Positions 1 through 7,734 of a stretch of 64,000 nt of DNA are shown in pieces (positions within the stretch are counted from its first letter, which is position 1; every line of letters starts with the position of its first letter). The stretch is from positions 1 through 64,000 of the forward strand of contig DYGA01000004.1 of assembly GCA_020724865.1 (NCBI GenBank), in the 5' to 3' direction. The position numbers and the translations under genes are program-made. The stretch is from Candidatus Paceibacter sp. GTDB lineage: Bacteria > Patescibacteria > ABY1 > S139-126. Under the pieces are notes generated by a model. That model was not told the DNA's origin and ran no database searches. It saw only the letters and a program-made list of their open reading frames with translations.

Positions 1-55
1 AGGACGCCAGGTTCTCATCCTGGTAATCGGGGTTCGATTCCCCGTACCGGTACCA
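1..55 (+). tRNA. tRNA-Glu (CTC anticodon), 5' part cut off by the window edge
   Basis: The 3' two thirds of a tRNA are present. The anticodon stem CCAGG/CCTGG (7-11 and 19-23) encloses the loop TTCTCAT, so the anticodon is CTC (14-16), reading GAG. The T arm is CGGGG-TTCGATT-CCCCG. The acceptor strand TACCGGT is followed by discriminator A and an encoded CCA at 53-55. The AGGAC start of the visible part matches the usual tRNA-Glu D-arm region. The 5' acceptor strand lies left of the window. GatB in this window implies that Gln-tRNA is made by amidating Glu-tRNA. Confidence 0.9.
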
Positions 56-64
56 ATAATTAAT

Positions 65-1354
65 CTATTTAACCCAAGGTTTATCCTGTCTAACTAAAAG
101 CAGCTTGGCATTTTCAGGATGAGCCATAACCGCCTTAACCACTTTTTCCATTCTAGCTCCTTGTGAACCTTTTATTAAAATTAAATCGTTTGGTTTAATC
201 ATCCGTTGTAAAAAATCTGCAGCTTTTTCATTATCACTAAAATAATATATCCTTTCCTCTCCCATACCTGCTTCTTTTGCTCCTCTTCCTATATCTCTGG
301 CCCTTTCACCAACACATAATAGAAAATCAATATTCAACTCAGCGGTTTTGTGTCCTACTTCCCGATGACCTTGTTGAGTGTAATTTCCTAATTCTAACAT
401 ATCTCCAAACACAGCCAAACGTCTGGCCTTTTTTTCTATAGGTATTTCTGCCAGCACCTCTAATGCCGCTCGAGCAGCGGCGGGTGATGAATTATAAGTA
501 TCATCAATAATAATACTATCTTTAATACCAATTATTAAATTCATTCTGCCCTTGGGGGACTTAAAAGTTTGTAAAGCATCAGCTATTTCCACTAAATTAC
601 AATCTAAGGCAATACCTACAGCTGCCGCTGCCAGAGCGGCATAAACCTGATGTTTACCCAAAACTCCTGGTAAAAAAATCGGAACACTATTACCAGCATA
701 GACCAATTTAAATGACAAACCACTAACCTGCTGTTTGTTACTCGTGCTGCCAGTAGACAACTTTATTTCAACTGCTCTAACTGAATTATTATCTTGTAGT
801 CCAAAAGTATAAATTTTTTCTTTGGTTCTTTGGCTAGTTTGTCTAACTAGCCAGTCATCGCCATTGATTACCGCTGCTCCACCCTTTTTTACCATTTCAA
901 TAATAATTTGCTTTTCTTTTAAAATATTTTCAATTTTTTTGAAAAACTCTAGATGTACCGGAGCCACCGCTGTCAAAACTCCCACGTCAATAGGAACAAA
1001 TGAAGTTAAATATTGTATATCACCGGGATGATCAGCACCCATTTCTAAAACTAAAATTTCCGGATAATCTTGCCGATAAAATAACAAACTTAAAAATTTT
1101 ATAAAAACTTTAACCCATTGCCAAATACTTCTGCCAGGATTATCAACGCCTAAGATAGTTAAAGGCACCCCAATTTCATTATTATAGTTACTGATACTTC
1201 TCCTGACCTTATATTTTTTGGCTAACACAGTAAAAACCGCCTCTTTAGTTGAAGTTTTACCAACCGAACCGGTAATTGCAACCACCACGGGATTATATTT
1301 TTCTAAAATAAAGCGGGAAATTATTTTTAATAACCAAATTATAATTTTCTTCAT
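65..1354 (-). CDS. murF: MurF-type ligase, lacking the usual N-terminal domain
   Basis: This Mur-ligase family protein most likely adds D-Ala-D-Ala to UDP-MurNAc-tripeptide in the cytoplasm. The ATP loop GSVGKTST lies at residues 29-36, the central domain carries EMGADHPGD, and the C-terminal domain contains DDTYNSSP, typical of MurF. Family members usually have about 85-100 residues of UDP-binding domain before the P-loop. Here there are only 28, and they form a hydrophobic, basic segment that could attach to the membrane. At 429 residues the rest is complete. It is the last gene of the mraZ operon, 36 bp after ftsI, and converges on the tRNA 10 bp away. A specialised Mur ligase acting on another substrate cannot be excluded. 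Confidence 0.85.
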   Translation of the reverse strand: MKKIIIWLLKIISRFILEKYNPVVVAITGSVGKTSTKEAVFTVLAKKYKVRRSISNYNNEIGVPLTILGVDNPGRSIWQWVKVFIKFLSLLFYRQDYPEILVLEMGADHPGDIQYLTSFVPIDVGVLTAVAPVHLEFFKKIENILKEKQIIIEMVKKGGAAVINGDDWLVRQTSQRTKEKIYTFGLQDNNSVRAVEIKLSTGSTSNKQQVSGLSFKLVYAGNSVPIFLPGVLGKHQVYAALAAAAVGIALDCNLVEIADALQTFKSPKGRMNLIIGIKDSIIIDDTYNSSPAAARAALEVLAEIPIEKKARRLAVFGDMLELGNYTQQGHREVGHKTAELNIDFLLCVGERARDIGRGAKEAGMGEERIYYFSDNEKAADFLQRMIKPNDLILIKGSQGARMEKVVKAVMAHPENAKLLLVRQDKPWVK

Positions 1355-1390
1355 ACTGATTTATTATATCCGTTATTTAAATAAAAATCA

Positions 1391-3145
1391 TTATCGACTG
1401 GGTGGTATTTGATAATATTGCAAAATAAAATCGGCAATCTCACCAAATAACGGCGCAGCTGAAGATTCAGCAAAATTTGTCCCTGGATTGTCTAATTTGG
1501 TTATCATAACAAATTTAGGATTATCTATTGGTCCAAAACCGACAAAAGAATGGATTGTATCTTGGGAATAACCTCCTTGGGGTGAAGGGACCTGAGCCGT
1601 ACCTGTTTTCCCAGCTATGTAGTAACCTGGTACGCCAGCCCGCCAACCATGTCCATCTTCAACAGCAGACACCAACATCCCAGACAAAAGTACTGATACT
1701 TCAGGTGAAATTACTTGACGGACAATTTTCTTCTCAGTTTTTTCAATCGTGCCATCAGCTTTTCTAATTTCAGCCACAACATAAGGTCTTAATAATTCTC
1801 CACCGTTGGCTATGGCAGCATAAGCAGTAACCATTTGCAAAGGAGTCACTGTTATGCCTTGGCCAAAAGAAGCTGTATAAGAATAAATTGGCCTTAAACC
1901 AACATTATTTATATTACCGCTAGTTTCTCCGGGTAAAGTAATATTGGTAGGCTGGCCAAAACCAAAACCTTGCAAATATTTTTTAAAAGTTTCTTCGCCA
2001 ATCTGATCAATTAAATACATAACACCAGTATTCAATGAGTTAATCAAAACATCAGTCATAGTAACAATACCATGTCCGTGAGGTTTAATATTTACATCTG
2101 AATTACAAATTGGTTTTGGCCAGCCCGGAATCAAACGGCAACCTTCATCACGATAGGTAAATTTGGGAGTAACTTTTTTCAAATCTAAAGCTGCTGCCAT
2201 TGTAATTGGCTTAAAAATTGAACCCGGTTCATACTGATCGGTCACAGCAGGATTTTTAAAATATTCAATATTTTCTACTTCAAAATATTTATTGGGATCA
2301 AAATCAGGAAAAGAACACATAGCCAATACTGCTCCGGTTTGAGGATTGAGAATAATAACTTCTCCGCCTTTGGCACCTAATCTTTGAATATATTCATTTA
2401 ATTTTTGGCAAGAAATAAATTCAATACTAGGATCAATTGTCAAAATCAGATCTGAACCATCAGTAGCGGAAGTAAAATTTCTTACGCCAATAGTTATTAA
2501 CCTGCCAGATGCATCTTTTTCCGAATCAATTACTCCTCTACTTCCAGACAACTCATCTTCAAAAAATCCTTCCAAACCATATTGACCAGCTGGTTTATCA
2601 GATTTAAAACTATAAAAACCGATTAAATTGGCCCCAATATTTTGATTGGGATAAAATCTAGAATCTTCGTCTAAAAAATACAACCCTTTTATCTGCCATG
2701 ATTCAATTTCTTTTTTATCATTTTCATCCAAACCTTTTTTAATCTGCTCAAAAGGATCATCTTTTTTTGATAACTTTTCTAAAAAAAATTTTGTAGTGGC
2801 TTCATCCCACTGAAAATAATTTGTGAGTTGATTGATTATATCTTCAGGTTTTTTTTCGAAATCTTTTGGGACAGCATAAAGCATATATAAAACCCGATTT
2901 TGTGCAAAGGGTTGAAGATTACCATCTTTATCTTGCATAAATATTTCTCCTCGTTTAGGAATCAACTCTCTTAAAATTTTATGCTTATCAGACGCAAGTT
3001 TTTTGTAATAATCCATCTCATAAACTTGCAAATAAAATAAACGTACGGCAATAACACAAAAAATAAAAAATACAAATAAAACAAAAAAAGTAAGCCTCAA
3101 ATCGGCAAACTTTTTTATTTTTTTTCTTTTCGCCCTTACCAGCAT
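1391..3145 (-). CDS. ftsI: Class B penicillin-binding protein (FtsI/PBP2-like transpeptidase)
   Basis: This septal peptidoglycan transpeptidase of 584 residues has a cytoplasmic basic start, one membrane helix at about 17-38, a pedestal domain, and a C-terminal transpeptidase domain. All three active-site motifs are visible: SIFK with the nucleophile Ser near residue 309, SLN near 368, and KTGTAQ near 513. It lies between the FtsL-like gene (14 bp gap) and murF, which is the dcw-cluster position of ftsI and supports a division role over elongation. There is no PASTA domain at the C-terminus. The start is ATG with no clear Shine-Dalgarno sequence. Confidence 0.93.
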   Translation of the reverse strand: MLVRAKRKKIKKFADLRLTFFVLFVFFIFCVIAVRLFYLQVYEMDYYKKLASDKHKILRELIPKRGEIFMQDKDGNLQPFAQNRVLYMLYAVPKDFEKKPEDIINQLTNYFQWDEATTKFFLEKLSKKDDPFEQIKKGLDENDKKEIESWQIKGLYFLDEDSRFYPNQNIGANLIGFYSFKSDKPAGQYGLEGFFEDELSGSRGVIDSEKDASGRLITIGVRNFTSATDGSDLILTIDPSIEFISCQKLNEYIQRLGAKGGEVIILNPQTGAVLAMCSFPDFDPNKYFEVENIEYFKNPAVTDQYEPGSIFKPITMAAALDLKKVTPKFTYRDEGCRLIPGWPKPICNSDVNIKPHGHGIVTMTDVLINSLNTGVMYLIDQIGEETFKKYLQGFGFGQPTNITLPGETSGNINNVGLRPIYSYTASFGQGITVTPLQMVTAYAAIANGGELLRPYVVAEIRKADGTIEKTEKKIVRQVISPEVSVLLSGMLVSAVEDGHGWRAGVPGYYIAGKTGTAQVPSPQGGYSQDTIHSFVGFGPIDNPKFVMITKLDNPGTNFAESSAAPLFGEIADFILQYYQIPPSR

Positions 3146-3159
3146 AACAGGCGCTTCAA

Positions 3160-3483
3160 TTATTTATTACGCGCAACTACTTCTAAAACATCGGTTAAAT
3201 ATACGATCTTATCATTTTTCACTAAACCTAGTCTTATAATTTCATTATTTATTCTTGGCAGAGAGCTCAATTGAGCTGCTTCCAAACTATACTTTTCGTT
3301 TTGTTTTTCCAAAATACTTATTTGTTTTTCTAAATCTTTTAGATAATACCCTTGGGTCGAAACCTGACTTATTTGCCAAACGTAAGCTAAACCAACAAAG
3401 ATCAACGCAATAAATAATAAGATACGGTAAAAAATTGAAATGTTTGGATAATTTTTATTTTTATTATTGGGGCGACAAAGCAT
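3160..3483 (-). CDS. ftsL: FtsL-like division protein
   Basis: A 107-residue bitopic protein with a short basic cytoplasmic tail, a membrane helix at about 20-38, then a heptad-like coiled coil with repeated Leu/Ile and Glu/Lys (LEKQISILEKQNEKY). That architecture and the position between rsmH and ftsI are the usual signature of FtsL, which bridges FtsB and the septal synthase. FtsL sequences are poorly conserved, so the name rests on topology and gene order. A conserved RINNEIIRLGL stretch after the coil resembles the motif in other FtsL proteins. Confidence 0.8.
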   Translation of the reverse strand: MLCRPNNKNKNYPNISIFYRILLFIALIFVGLAYVWQISQVSTQGYYLKDLEKQISILEKQNEKYSLEAAQLSSLPRINNEIIRLGLVKNDKIVYLTDVLEVVARNK

Positions 3484-3506
3484 GGGTTTTATATTTAATT
3501 TTTTTA

Positions 3507-4451
3507 TTAATTAATTTTTTCTATTACCCGCAATTTGGCTGAACGTGATCTAGGATTTCTTTGAATTTCTTGTGCAGTGGGTATAATTGGCTTTTTAGTA
3601 ATTATTTTTATTTGTGCCCGATGCTGACAAATACACTTTGATAGTTCTTTGGGACAAATACAATCCTTAGCTTCTTGTTTAAAATAATCTTTAATTATTT
3701 TATCCTCCAAGGAATGAAAACTAACTATCGCCAATCGACTTGTTTTCGGTAAAACTGCTATGGCTTGTTGTAAAAATATTTTAAGGTGATAAAATTCATC
3801 ATTCACGGCTATTCTTAACGCTTGCCAAGTTCGTGTCGCGGGATTGATTCTGGAAGGCGTGGACCATCTCTGCCTATAAGCTTTTATTATTAGTTCTCTT
3901 AAAATCTGACTCGTAATCTTGGTTTTTTTTCTTTCACTAACTATTAGTTTGGCAATTTTTCTAGCTAACGGTTCCTCCCCATAATCCTTCAAAATCCTAG
4001 CAATATCATTTTCCTGCCATGTATTAACTATTTCGTGGCCGGTTAATGACGTTTGTTTATTATATCTAAGATCAAGTTCTCCTTGGCTTTCAAAACTAAA
4101 ACCTCGTGACCGATCTTTAATCTGTAAAAAGGAATAACCCAAGTCGCATACAATACCGCCAATTTTATCAAATTTATATTCATCTATCTTAGATTTAATT
4201 GTAGAAAAATTATCATTTATATATATCACTCGGTCTTGCCATAAACTTAATCTTTTTTGCGCCAATAAAATTGCATCACTATCAAGATCAAAACACATTA
4301 CTTTACCTAAGGGAGCATTTTTTTTTAATAAAGCTTCAGTGTAACCACCTCCACCCAAAGTTGCGTCAATATAGTTTTTATTTGCTTGAGGCTCAATATA
4401 GCTTAAAACTTCGGCTAAAAGTACTGGAATATGTTTATCTTGTTGAGTCAT
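3507..4451 (-). CDS. rsmH: 16S rRNA (cytosine1402-N4)-methyltransferase RsmH
   Basis: SAM-dependent methyltransferase that modifies C1402 in the ribosomal P site. The N-terminus HIPVLLAEVL and the SAM motif DATLGGGGYTEALL are diagnostic. The C-terminal half has the family stretch RINPATRTWQALRIAVNDE and SFHSLEDKIIKDYF. I chose the ATG at 4451, five bases past the mraZ stop; an in-frame TTG at 4466 would add five residues and overlap mraZ. The conserved Cys cluster near the end (CICPKELSKCICQHR) is intact. Second gene of the division operon. Confidence 0.94.
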   Translation of the reverse strand: MTQQDKHIPVLLAEVLSYIEPQANKNYIDATLGGGGYTEALLKKNAPLGKVMCFDLDSDAILLAQKRLSLWQDRVIYINDNFSTIKSKIDEYKFDKIGGIVCDLGYSFLQIKDRSRGFSFESQGELDLRYNKQTSLTGHEIVNTWQENDIARILKDYGEEPLARKIAKLIVSERKKTKITSQILRELIIKAYRQRWSTPSRINPATRTWQALRIAVNDEFYHLKIFLQQAIAVLPKTSRLAIVSFHSLEDKIIKDYFKQEAKDCICPKELSKCICQHRAQIKIITKKPIIPTAQEIQRNPRSRSAKLRVIEKIN

Positions 4452-4455
4452 AGAC

Positions 4456-4887
4456 TCAAACGCCAAGTTCTCCTAATGCTTCAGCAATGTCATTACTAGA
4501 ATTTTCAGTTTGTTGTTTATATCTTTCCCATTCTTCCTCGGACCAAATTTCAATTCGACTATAAAGACCGGCTACCACTGCTTTTTTATTTAAATTGCAA
4601 TAACTACGCAAATAATCTGGTAATACCACTCTTCCCTGTTTATCTAAAGAAACATCCATAGCACCGGCTAGCATTAATCTGGCAAAAGCTCTTGATTTAC
4701 TTTGTGATATAGGTAATTTGTCCAATTTCTCTGCCAATTTTTTCCATTCTTTATTGGTATACAAAAACAAAGATTTGTCTAAACCTCTAGTCACCACAGC
4801 TCCATTTTTAAAATCATTACGAAATTTCACTGGTATTGCCAGTCTGCCTTTTTCGTCAATGCTGTGATGAAATTCTCCAATAAACAT
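4456..4887 (-). CDS. mraZ: Transcriptional regulator MraZ
   Basis: DNA-binding protein of the AbrB/SpoVT fold that binds its own promoter region. The 143-residue protein has the two tandem MraZ domains: residues 1-50 (FHHSIDEKGRLAIPVKFR) and about 70-125 (DVSLDKQGRVVLPDYLR). It is the first gene of the mraZ-rsmH-ftsL-ftsI-murF operon. There is no Shine-Dalgarno sequence at the ATG. Tandem GTGG-type repeats in the 5' leader are the likely operator (see 4941-4960). Confidence 0.95.
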   Translation of the reverse strand: MFIGEFHHSIDEKGRLAIPVKFRNDFKNGAVVTRGLDKSLFLYTNKEWKKLAEKLDKLPISQSKSRAFARLMLAGAMDVSLDKQGRVVLPDYLRSYCNLNKKAVVAGLYSRIEIWSEEEWERYKQQTENSSNDIAEALGELGV

Positions 4888-4940
4888 TAAATTATAATAA
4901 AATTTAAAATTGAGTTATCCACTATTTTTATAAGTTATCC

Positions 4941-4960
4941 CCACTTTTATCCACTTTTCA
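4941..4960 (-). promoter_or_regulatory. Putative MraZ operator repeats
   Basis: On the minus strand the leader contains two AAAAGTGG units exactly 10 bases apart (4951-4958 and 4941-4948), flanked by a GGGTG at 4959-4963 and another AGTGG at 4919-4923. Tandem GTG-rich boxes with one-helical-turn spacing are the known MraZ-binding pattern in other bacteria. The boxes lie just downstream of the predicted transcription start, which would suit repression. This is inferred from sequence only. Confidence 0.6.
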
Positions 4961-4972
4961 CCCTCTATAGAC

Positions 4973-5001
4973 ATTATACCCCACCTAACCAAAAAAATCA
5001 A
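4973..5001 (-). promoter_or_regulatory. Promoter of the mraZ operon
   Basis: Minus-strand -35 TTGATT (4996-5001), 17-base spacer, -10 TATAAT (4973-4978). The predicted start near 4966 leaves a leader of about 80 nt carrying the GTGG repeats. Confidence 0.75.
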
Positions 5002-5047
5002 CCACCACTATTTGCTAAGATTAAATAAGAATTAACATAAAAACTAA

Positions 5048-5082
5048 TAAAAAAATAAAAAATGCACCGTTATCCGGTGCAT
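5048..5082 (-). terminator. Rho-independent terminator after the HD-domain gene
   Basis: Perfect 8-bp stem ATGCACCG/CGGTGCAT (5062-5069 and 5075-5082) with a 5-nt loop. On the minus strand it is followed by a T-rich run. It separates the HD gene from the mraZ promoter. Confidence 0.85.
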
Positions 5083-5124
5083 AATATGTGGAAAAATAAT
5101 ATCAATTATTGATACTAAAAATAT

Positions 5125-5853
5125 TCACTTTAAGTGCCTACATAAAAAATTATTTACTCTTTGATGATCTGCTGACGAATAAAAATATGAAAAACCTTTT
5201 AATTCTTTAGAAAAAATCATTAAATAAGGTGCTTGATCCTTCAATATGTCTAAATAAACACTTAAACATTTACGGGGATGCTGATGATATTCCCTAGCTG
5301 CATCAATAACATATAATAATCTTTCAATAGCAGTGAAAACTTTTTTTTCTAACTGCATGTCGTATTCACGATAGACTAACCCAGTAATTTCTTTGTCATC
5401 TGACAGTAATTTGCTTAACTCTTGATTGTTATATTGCAAGAGATAATAAGGAGACAAATAGGTCAAAAATCTAAGTGAATCATCGGCCAAAAAACGAAAA
5501 TGACGTTTAAAAATATTCCATTCAATTATTTGGTGAGAATCATCTCTTTGTTTTTCCGGCCAAGGAATGTCACCTATATCACCAGGTTCAACAATTGCTT
5601 CGCCTAAATCATGTAAAGTAGCACAGCTAAGTAAGGCTAAAATATTTAATCTGGGATAATATTGTTGTAAATGATGCCCAACAATCAACGTCAATAAATT
5701 AATATCACAACCAGCATGATCCCACGATGTTTGTTTACGAAATAAACCAAGTTGATAATATTTTTTCCATCGGATTGATTTTTTAAGGCCAGTCTCGATT
5801 TCGGCAAACAAGTCAGCCAATAAATCAATTCTAGATAAAAACAGTCTTTTCAT
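5125..5853 (-). CDS. HD-domain metal-dependent phosphohydrolase
   Basis: A 242-residue HD-superfamily protein. The metal ligands are visible as His in SWDHAGCD (about 46), the HD pair in TLHDLGE (about 80-81), and a later Asp in the IDAAREY segment. The closest general resemblance is to YfbR-like or dNTP/oligonucleotide hydrolases, but the substrate cannot be read from the sequence. It has its own promoter overlapping the end of tsaB, a strong GAGGAG Shine-Dalgarno 6 bases before the ATG, and its own terminator, so it is a monocistronic unit. Confidence 0.75.
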   Translation of the reverse strand: MKRLFLSRIDLLADLFAEIETGLKKSIRWKKYYQLGLFRKQTSWDHAGCDINLLTLIVGHHLQQYYPRLNILALLSCATLHDLGEAIVEPGDIGDIPWPEKQRDDSHQIIEWNIFKRHFRFLADDSLRFLTYLSPYYLLQYNNQELSKLLSDDKEITGLVYREYDMQLEKKVFTAIERLLYVIDAAREYHQHPRKCLSVYLDILKDQAPYLMIFSKELKGFSYFYSSADHQRVNNFLCRHLK

Positions 5854-5897
5854 TGCTTACTCCTCTTTATTTTATTTTTGAATTTACAATTTAAGTT

Positions 5898-5926
5898 AAA
5901 TAATCACAATAAAAAAATAAAGTCAA
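5898..5926 (-). promoter_or_regulatory. Promoter of the HD-domain gene
   Basis: Minus-strand TTGACT (5921-5926), 17-base spacer, TTATTT (5898-5903) preceded by TGA as an extended -10. The -35 overlaps the stop codon of tsaB. Confidence 0.6.
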
Positions 5927-6357
5927 AACATCCTTTCTTTAAGCAAATTATTTTTTTTAATATTTATACTTGGCGGCTGGCCATAATTTGGCAAAACTAT
6001 TTGGAATTCCTGTTGCTGACTTAATAATTTTAATCCAATTTTATGTAATTCTGATAAATTTTTAAACAATTTATTACTTACCCCCACAATCGGAATATTT
6101 AGCTGCCAAGCTAAAGTATTGGCTACTGATAAACCAATACGCAATGCCGAAAAACTTCCTGGGCCATTAACGACAATAACACCAACTATATCTTGAGGTG
6201 CTATTTTAGTATTTGTGAACAACTTATCCATTAACTTTAACATTACTTCTTCATGGGTAAATCGTGATGATGCAGAAACTTTTTTTATTATTTCAAAATT
6301 ATTGGCTATGGCCAGGATAGTTTTATCAAACTGACTACTGTCAATAATTAATTTCAT
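5923..6357 (-). CDS. tsaB: TsaB-like subunit of the t6A tRNA modification complex (short form)
   Basis: A TsaB/YeaZ-family protein, the scaffold partner of TsaD in forming N6-threonylcarbamoyladenosine at position 37 of ANN-decoding tRNAs. The family motif GPGSFSALRIGLSVANTLAW is clear. It has an ASKHA-type N-terminal domain starting IIDSS. At 144 residues it holds essentially only the N-terminal domain; most bacterial TsaB proteins are about 220-240. It lies 4 bp after the pseudouridine synthase gene, so both RNA-modification genes are likely co-transcribed. Confidence 0.85.
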   Translation of the reverse strand: MKLIIDSSQFDKTILAIANNFEIIKKVSASSRFTHEEVMLKLMDKLFTNTKIAPQDIVGVIVVNGPGSFSALRIGLSVANTLAWQLNIPIVGVSNKLFKNLSELHKIGLKLLSQQQEFQIVLPNYGQPPSINIKKNNLLKERMF

Positions 6358-6361
6358 AAAA

Positions 6362-7048
6362 TTATAAAAAATATTTCTTAATATCGGAAAAATTTAATTT
6401 TAAAAACTTTCCCTCTGGCAAATCCCTTAATAAAAAATTGCCGATACGAACACGAATTAAATCTAATACCTGATAGCCAATCTGATCAAACATTTTACGA
6501 ATTTGCCTGTTATAGCCCTGGTGAAGAACAACCCGATATGTATTAGTTTCATCCAATAATAACTTATCAAATTTCATTAATTTATTATCAACTTTTATAC
6601 CTTTTAATAAAATATATTGATCATGACTGGACAACTCTTTATTTAGCTTGACTAAATACTCTTTTTCTTTTTTATTACTGGGATGAGTTATGTGTTGAGC
6701 AAAATCACCATCATTAGTTAAGATTAACAATCCTTTAGTTTCTTTATCCAAGCGACCAACAGTAAAAACTGGCGGATTAGATGGAACTAAATCTACAACT
6801 CTTTTTTCTGATTGTTTTTTTTCTAAAGTGCAAACATAACCAGCTGGTTTATTTAAAATATAATACACCTTATGTAAAGGTGTTAAAATTTGACCCCGCA
6901 AGGTTACTTGATCGTTATGATTAACTTTCGTTGCTAAATCTTTGATAATTTTTCCGTTAATAGCTATATCGCCTCTTTTTATAAATCCTTCTGCTTGACG
7001 ACGGGAATACTTCGTAGCTGATGCAACATAACGATTTAATCTAATCAT
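6362..7048 (-). CDS. RsuA/RluB-family pseudouridine synthase
   Basis: It converts uridine to pseudouridine in rRNA. An N-terminal S4 RNA-binding domain (residues 1-60, RLNRYVASATKYSRRQAEGF) is followed by the catalytic domain with KPAGYVCT, the catalytic Asp in GRLDKETKGLLILTNDGD, and the terminal RQIRKMF motif. At 228 residues it is typical for RluB/RluE/RsuA; the target position cannot be assigned from sequence alone. Its start overlaps the upstream winged-helix gene by 4 bp, indicating coupled translation. Confidence 0.88.
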   Translation of the reverse strand: MIRLNRYVASATKYSRRQAEGFIKRGDIAINGKIIKDLATKVNHNDQVTLRGQILTPLHKVYYILNKPAGYVCTLEKKQSEKRVVDLVPSNPPVFTVGRLDKETKGLLILTNDGDFAQHITHPSNKKEKEYLVKLNKELSSHDQYILLKGIKVDNKLMKFDKLLLDETNTYRVVLHQGYNRQIRKMFDQIGYQVLDLIRVRIGNFLLRDLPEGKFLKLNFSDIKKYFL

Positions 7049-7617
7049 TTTTTTACTCTGAATATTTTGTCTACGACAATAATTTTTGGCCCATTTAAAA
7101 TATTATAAATAAACCTATCAGTCATTTGACTACGAGCTTGAAATTCACTTGGCGAAAGTATAGTATAATTTATTTCTTGATCAAAATTTTTTTCTAAAAT
7201 TTTAATAATATTTTTTAATTTTTCCAAAGGTATTTTTTCACCAACAACTAATATATCAGTTAAAGTATCAATCCGACGCACAAATTTACCTGTTAAAACG
7301 CAATACTTTATCTGTTTTAAATTCTTTATTTTGTCAATTATTTTATCTTCAATTAAACCTTGAGATTTGATAATTAAAGCTTCAATCTCGGAATATAATA
7401 GAAAATCTTTATTGACTTGATAATATTTTTTTTGTTCTTGATTAAATGTAATTAAAAAACCAATACTAACTAAATTTTCTAATTCTCTCCTAACCGAATT
7501 TATTCTCTCATCAATCTCTCTGGTTAATTCACGAACAAAAAATTTACTCTCAGGATTTAGTAAAAATTTTTTTAATAATTTTACTCTGGTTCTTGAACTA
7601 AAGAGTTGTTCAAGCAT
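7045..7617 (-). CDS. Winged-helix protein with a degenerate nucleotidyltransferase-like domain
   Basis: Residues 1-70 form a winged-helix DNA-binding domain (LFSSRTRVKLLKKFLLNP, then VRELTREIDERINSVRREL). Residues 95-160 look like a minimal nucleotidyltransferase fold: TGKFVRRIDTLTDILVVG resembles the GS...DxD signature of that family, but Ser is replaced by Lys and the second Asp is missing, so catalysis is unlikely. Such proteins are usually annotated as transcriptional regulators; the target and ligand are unknown. First gene of the operon ending with tsaB, divergent from the 708-residue membrane protein. Confidence 0.65.
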   Translation of the reverse strand: MLEQLFSSRTRVKLLKKFLLNPESKFFVRELTREIDERINSVRRELENLVSIGFLITFNQEQKKYYQVNKDFLLYSEIEALIIKSQGLIEDKIIDKIKNLKQIKYCVLTGKFVRRIDTLTDILVVGEKIPLEKLKNIIKILEKNFDQEINYTILSPSEFQARSQMTDRFIYNILNGPKIIVVDKIFRVKK

Positions 7618-7660
7618 ATTTAAATAAATAAAAATTATCAGAATAATTTCAGATATTTTT

Positions 7661-7689
7661 ATCCTATCTTACATTGCCACAAGTGTCAA
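7661..7689 (-). promoter_or_regulatory. Promoter of the winged-helix/rluB/tsaB operon
   Basis: Minus-strand consensus TTGACA (7684-7689), 17-base spacer, TAGGAT (7661-7666). Confidence 0.65.
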
Positions 7690-7691
7690 TA

Positions 7692-7719
7692 TTGGTTAAA
7701 ATATAATACATCTTATGAT
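7692..7719 (+). promoter_or_regulatory. Promoter of the 708-residue membrane protein gene
   Basis: TTGGTT (7692-7697), 16-base spacer, TATGAT (7714-7719), giving a leader of about 10 nt. Only 2 bp separate its -35 from the -35 of the opposing promoter, so the two may be co-regulated. Confidence 0.5.
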
Positions 7720-7734
7720 GTCTATATTAAATAT

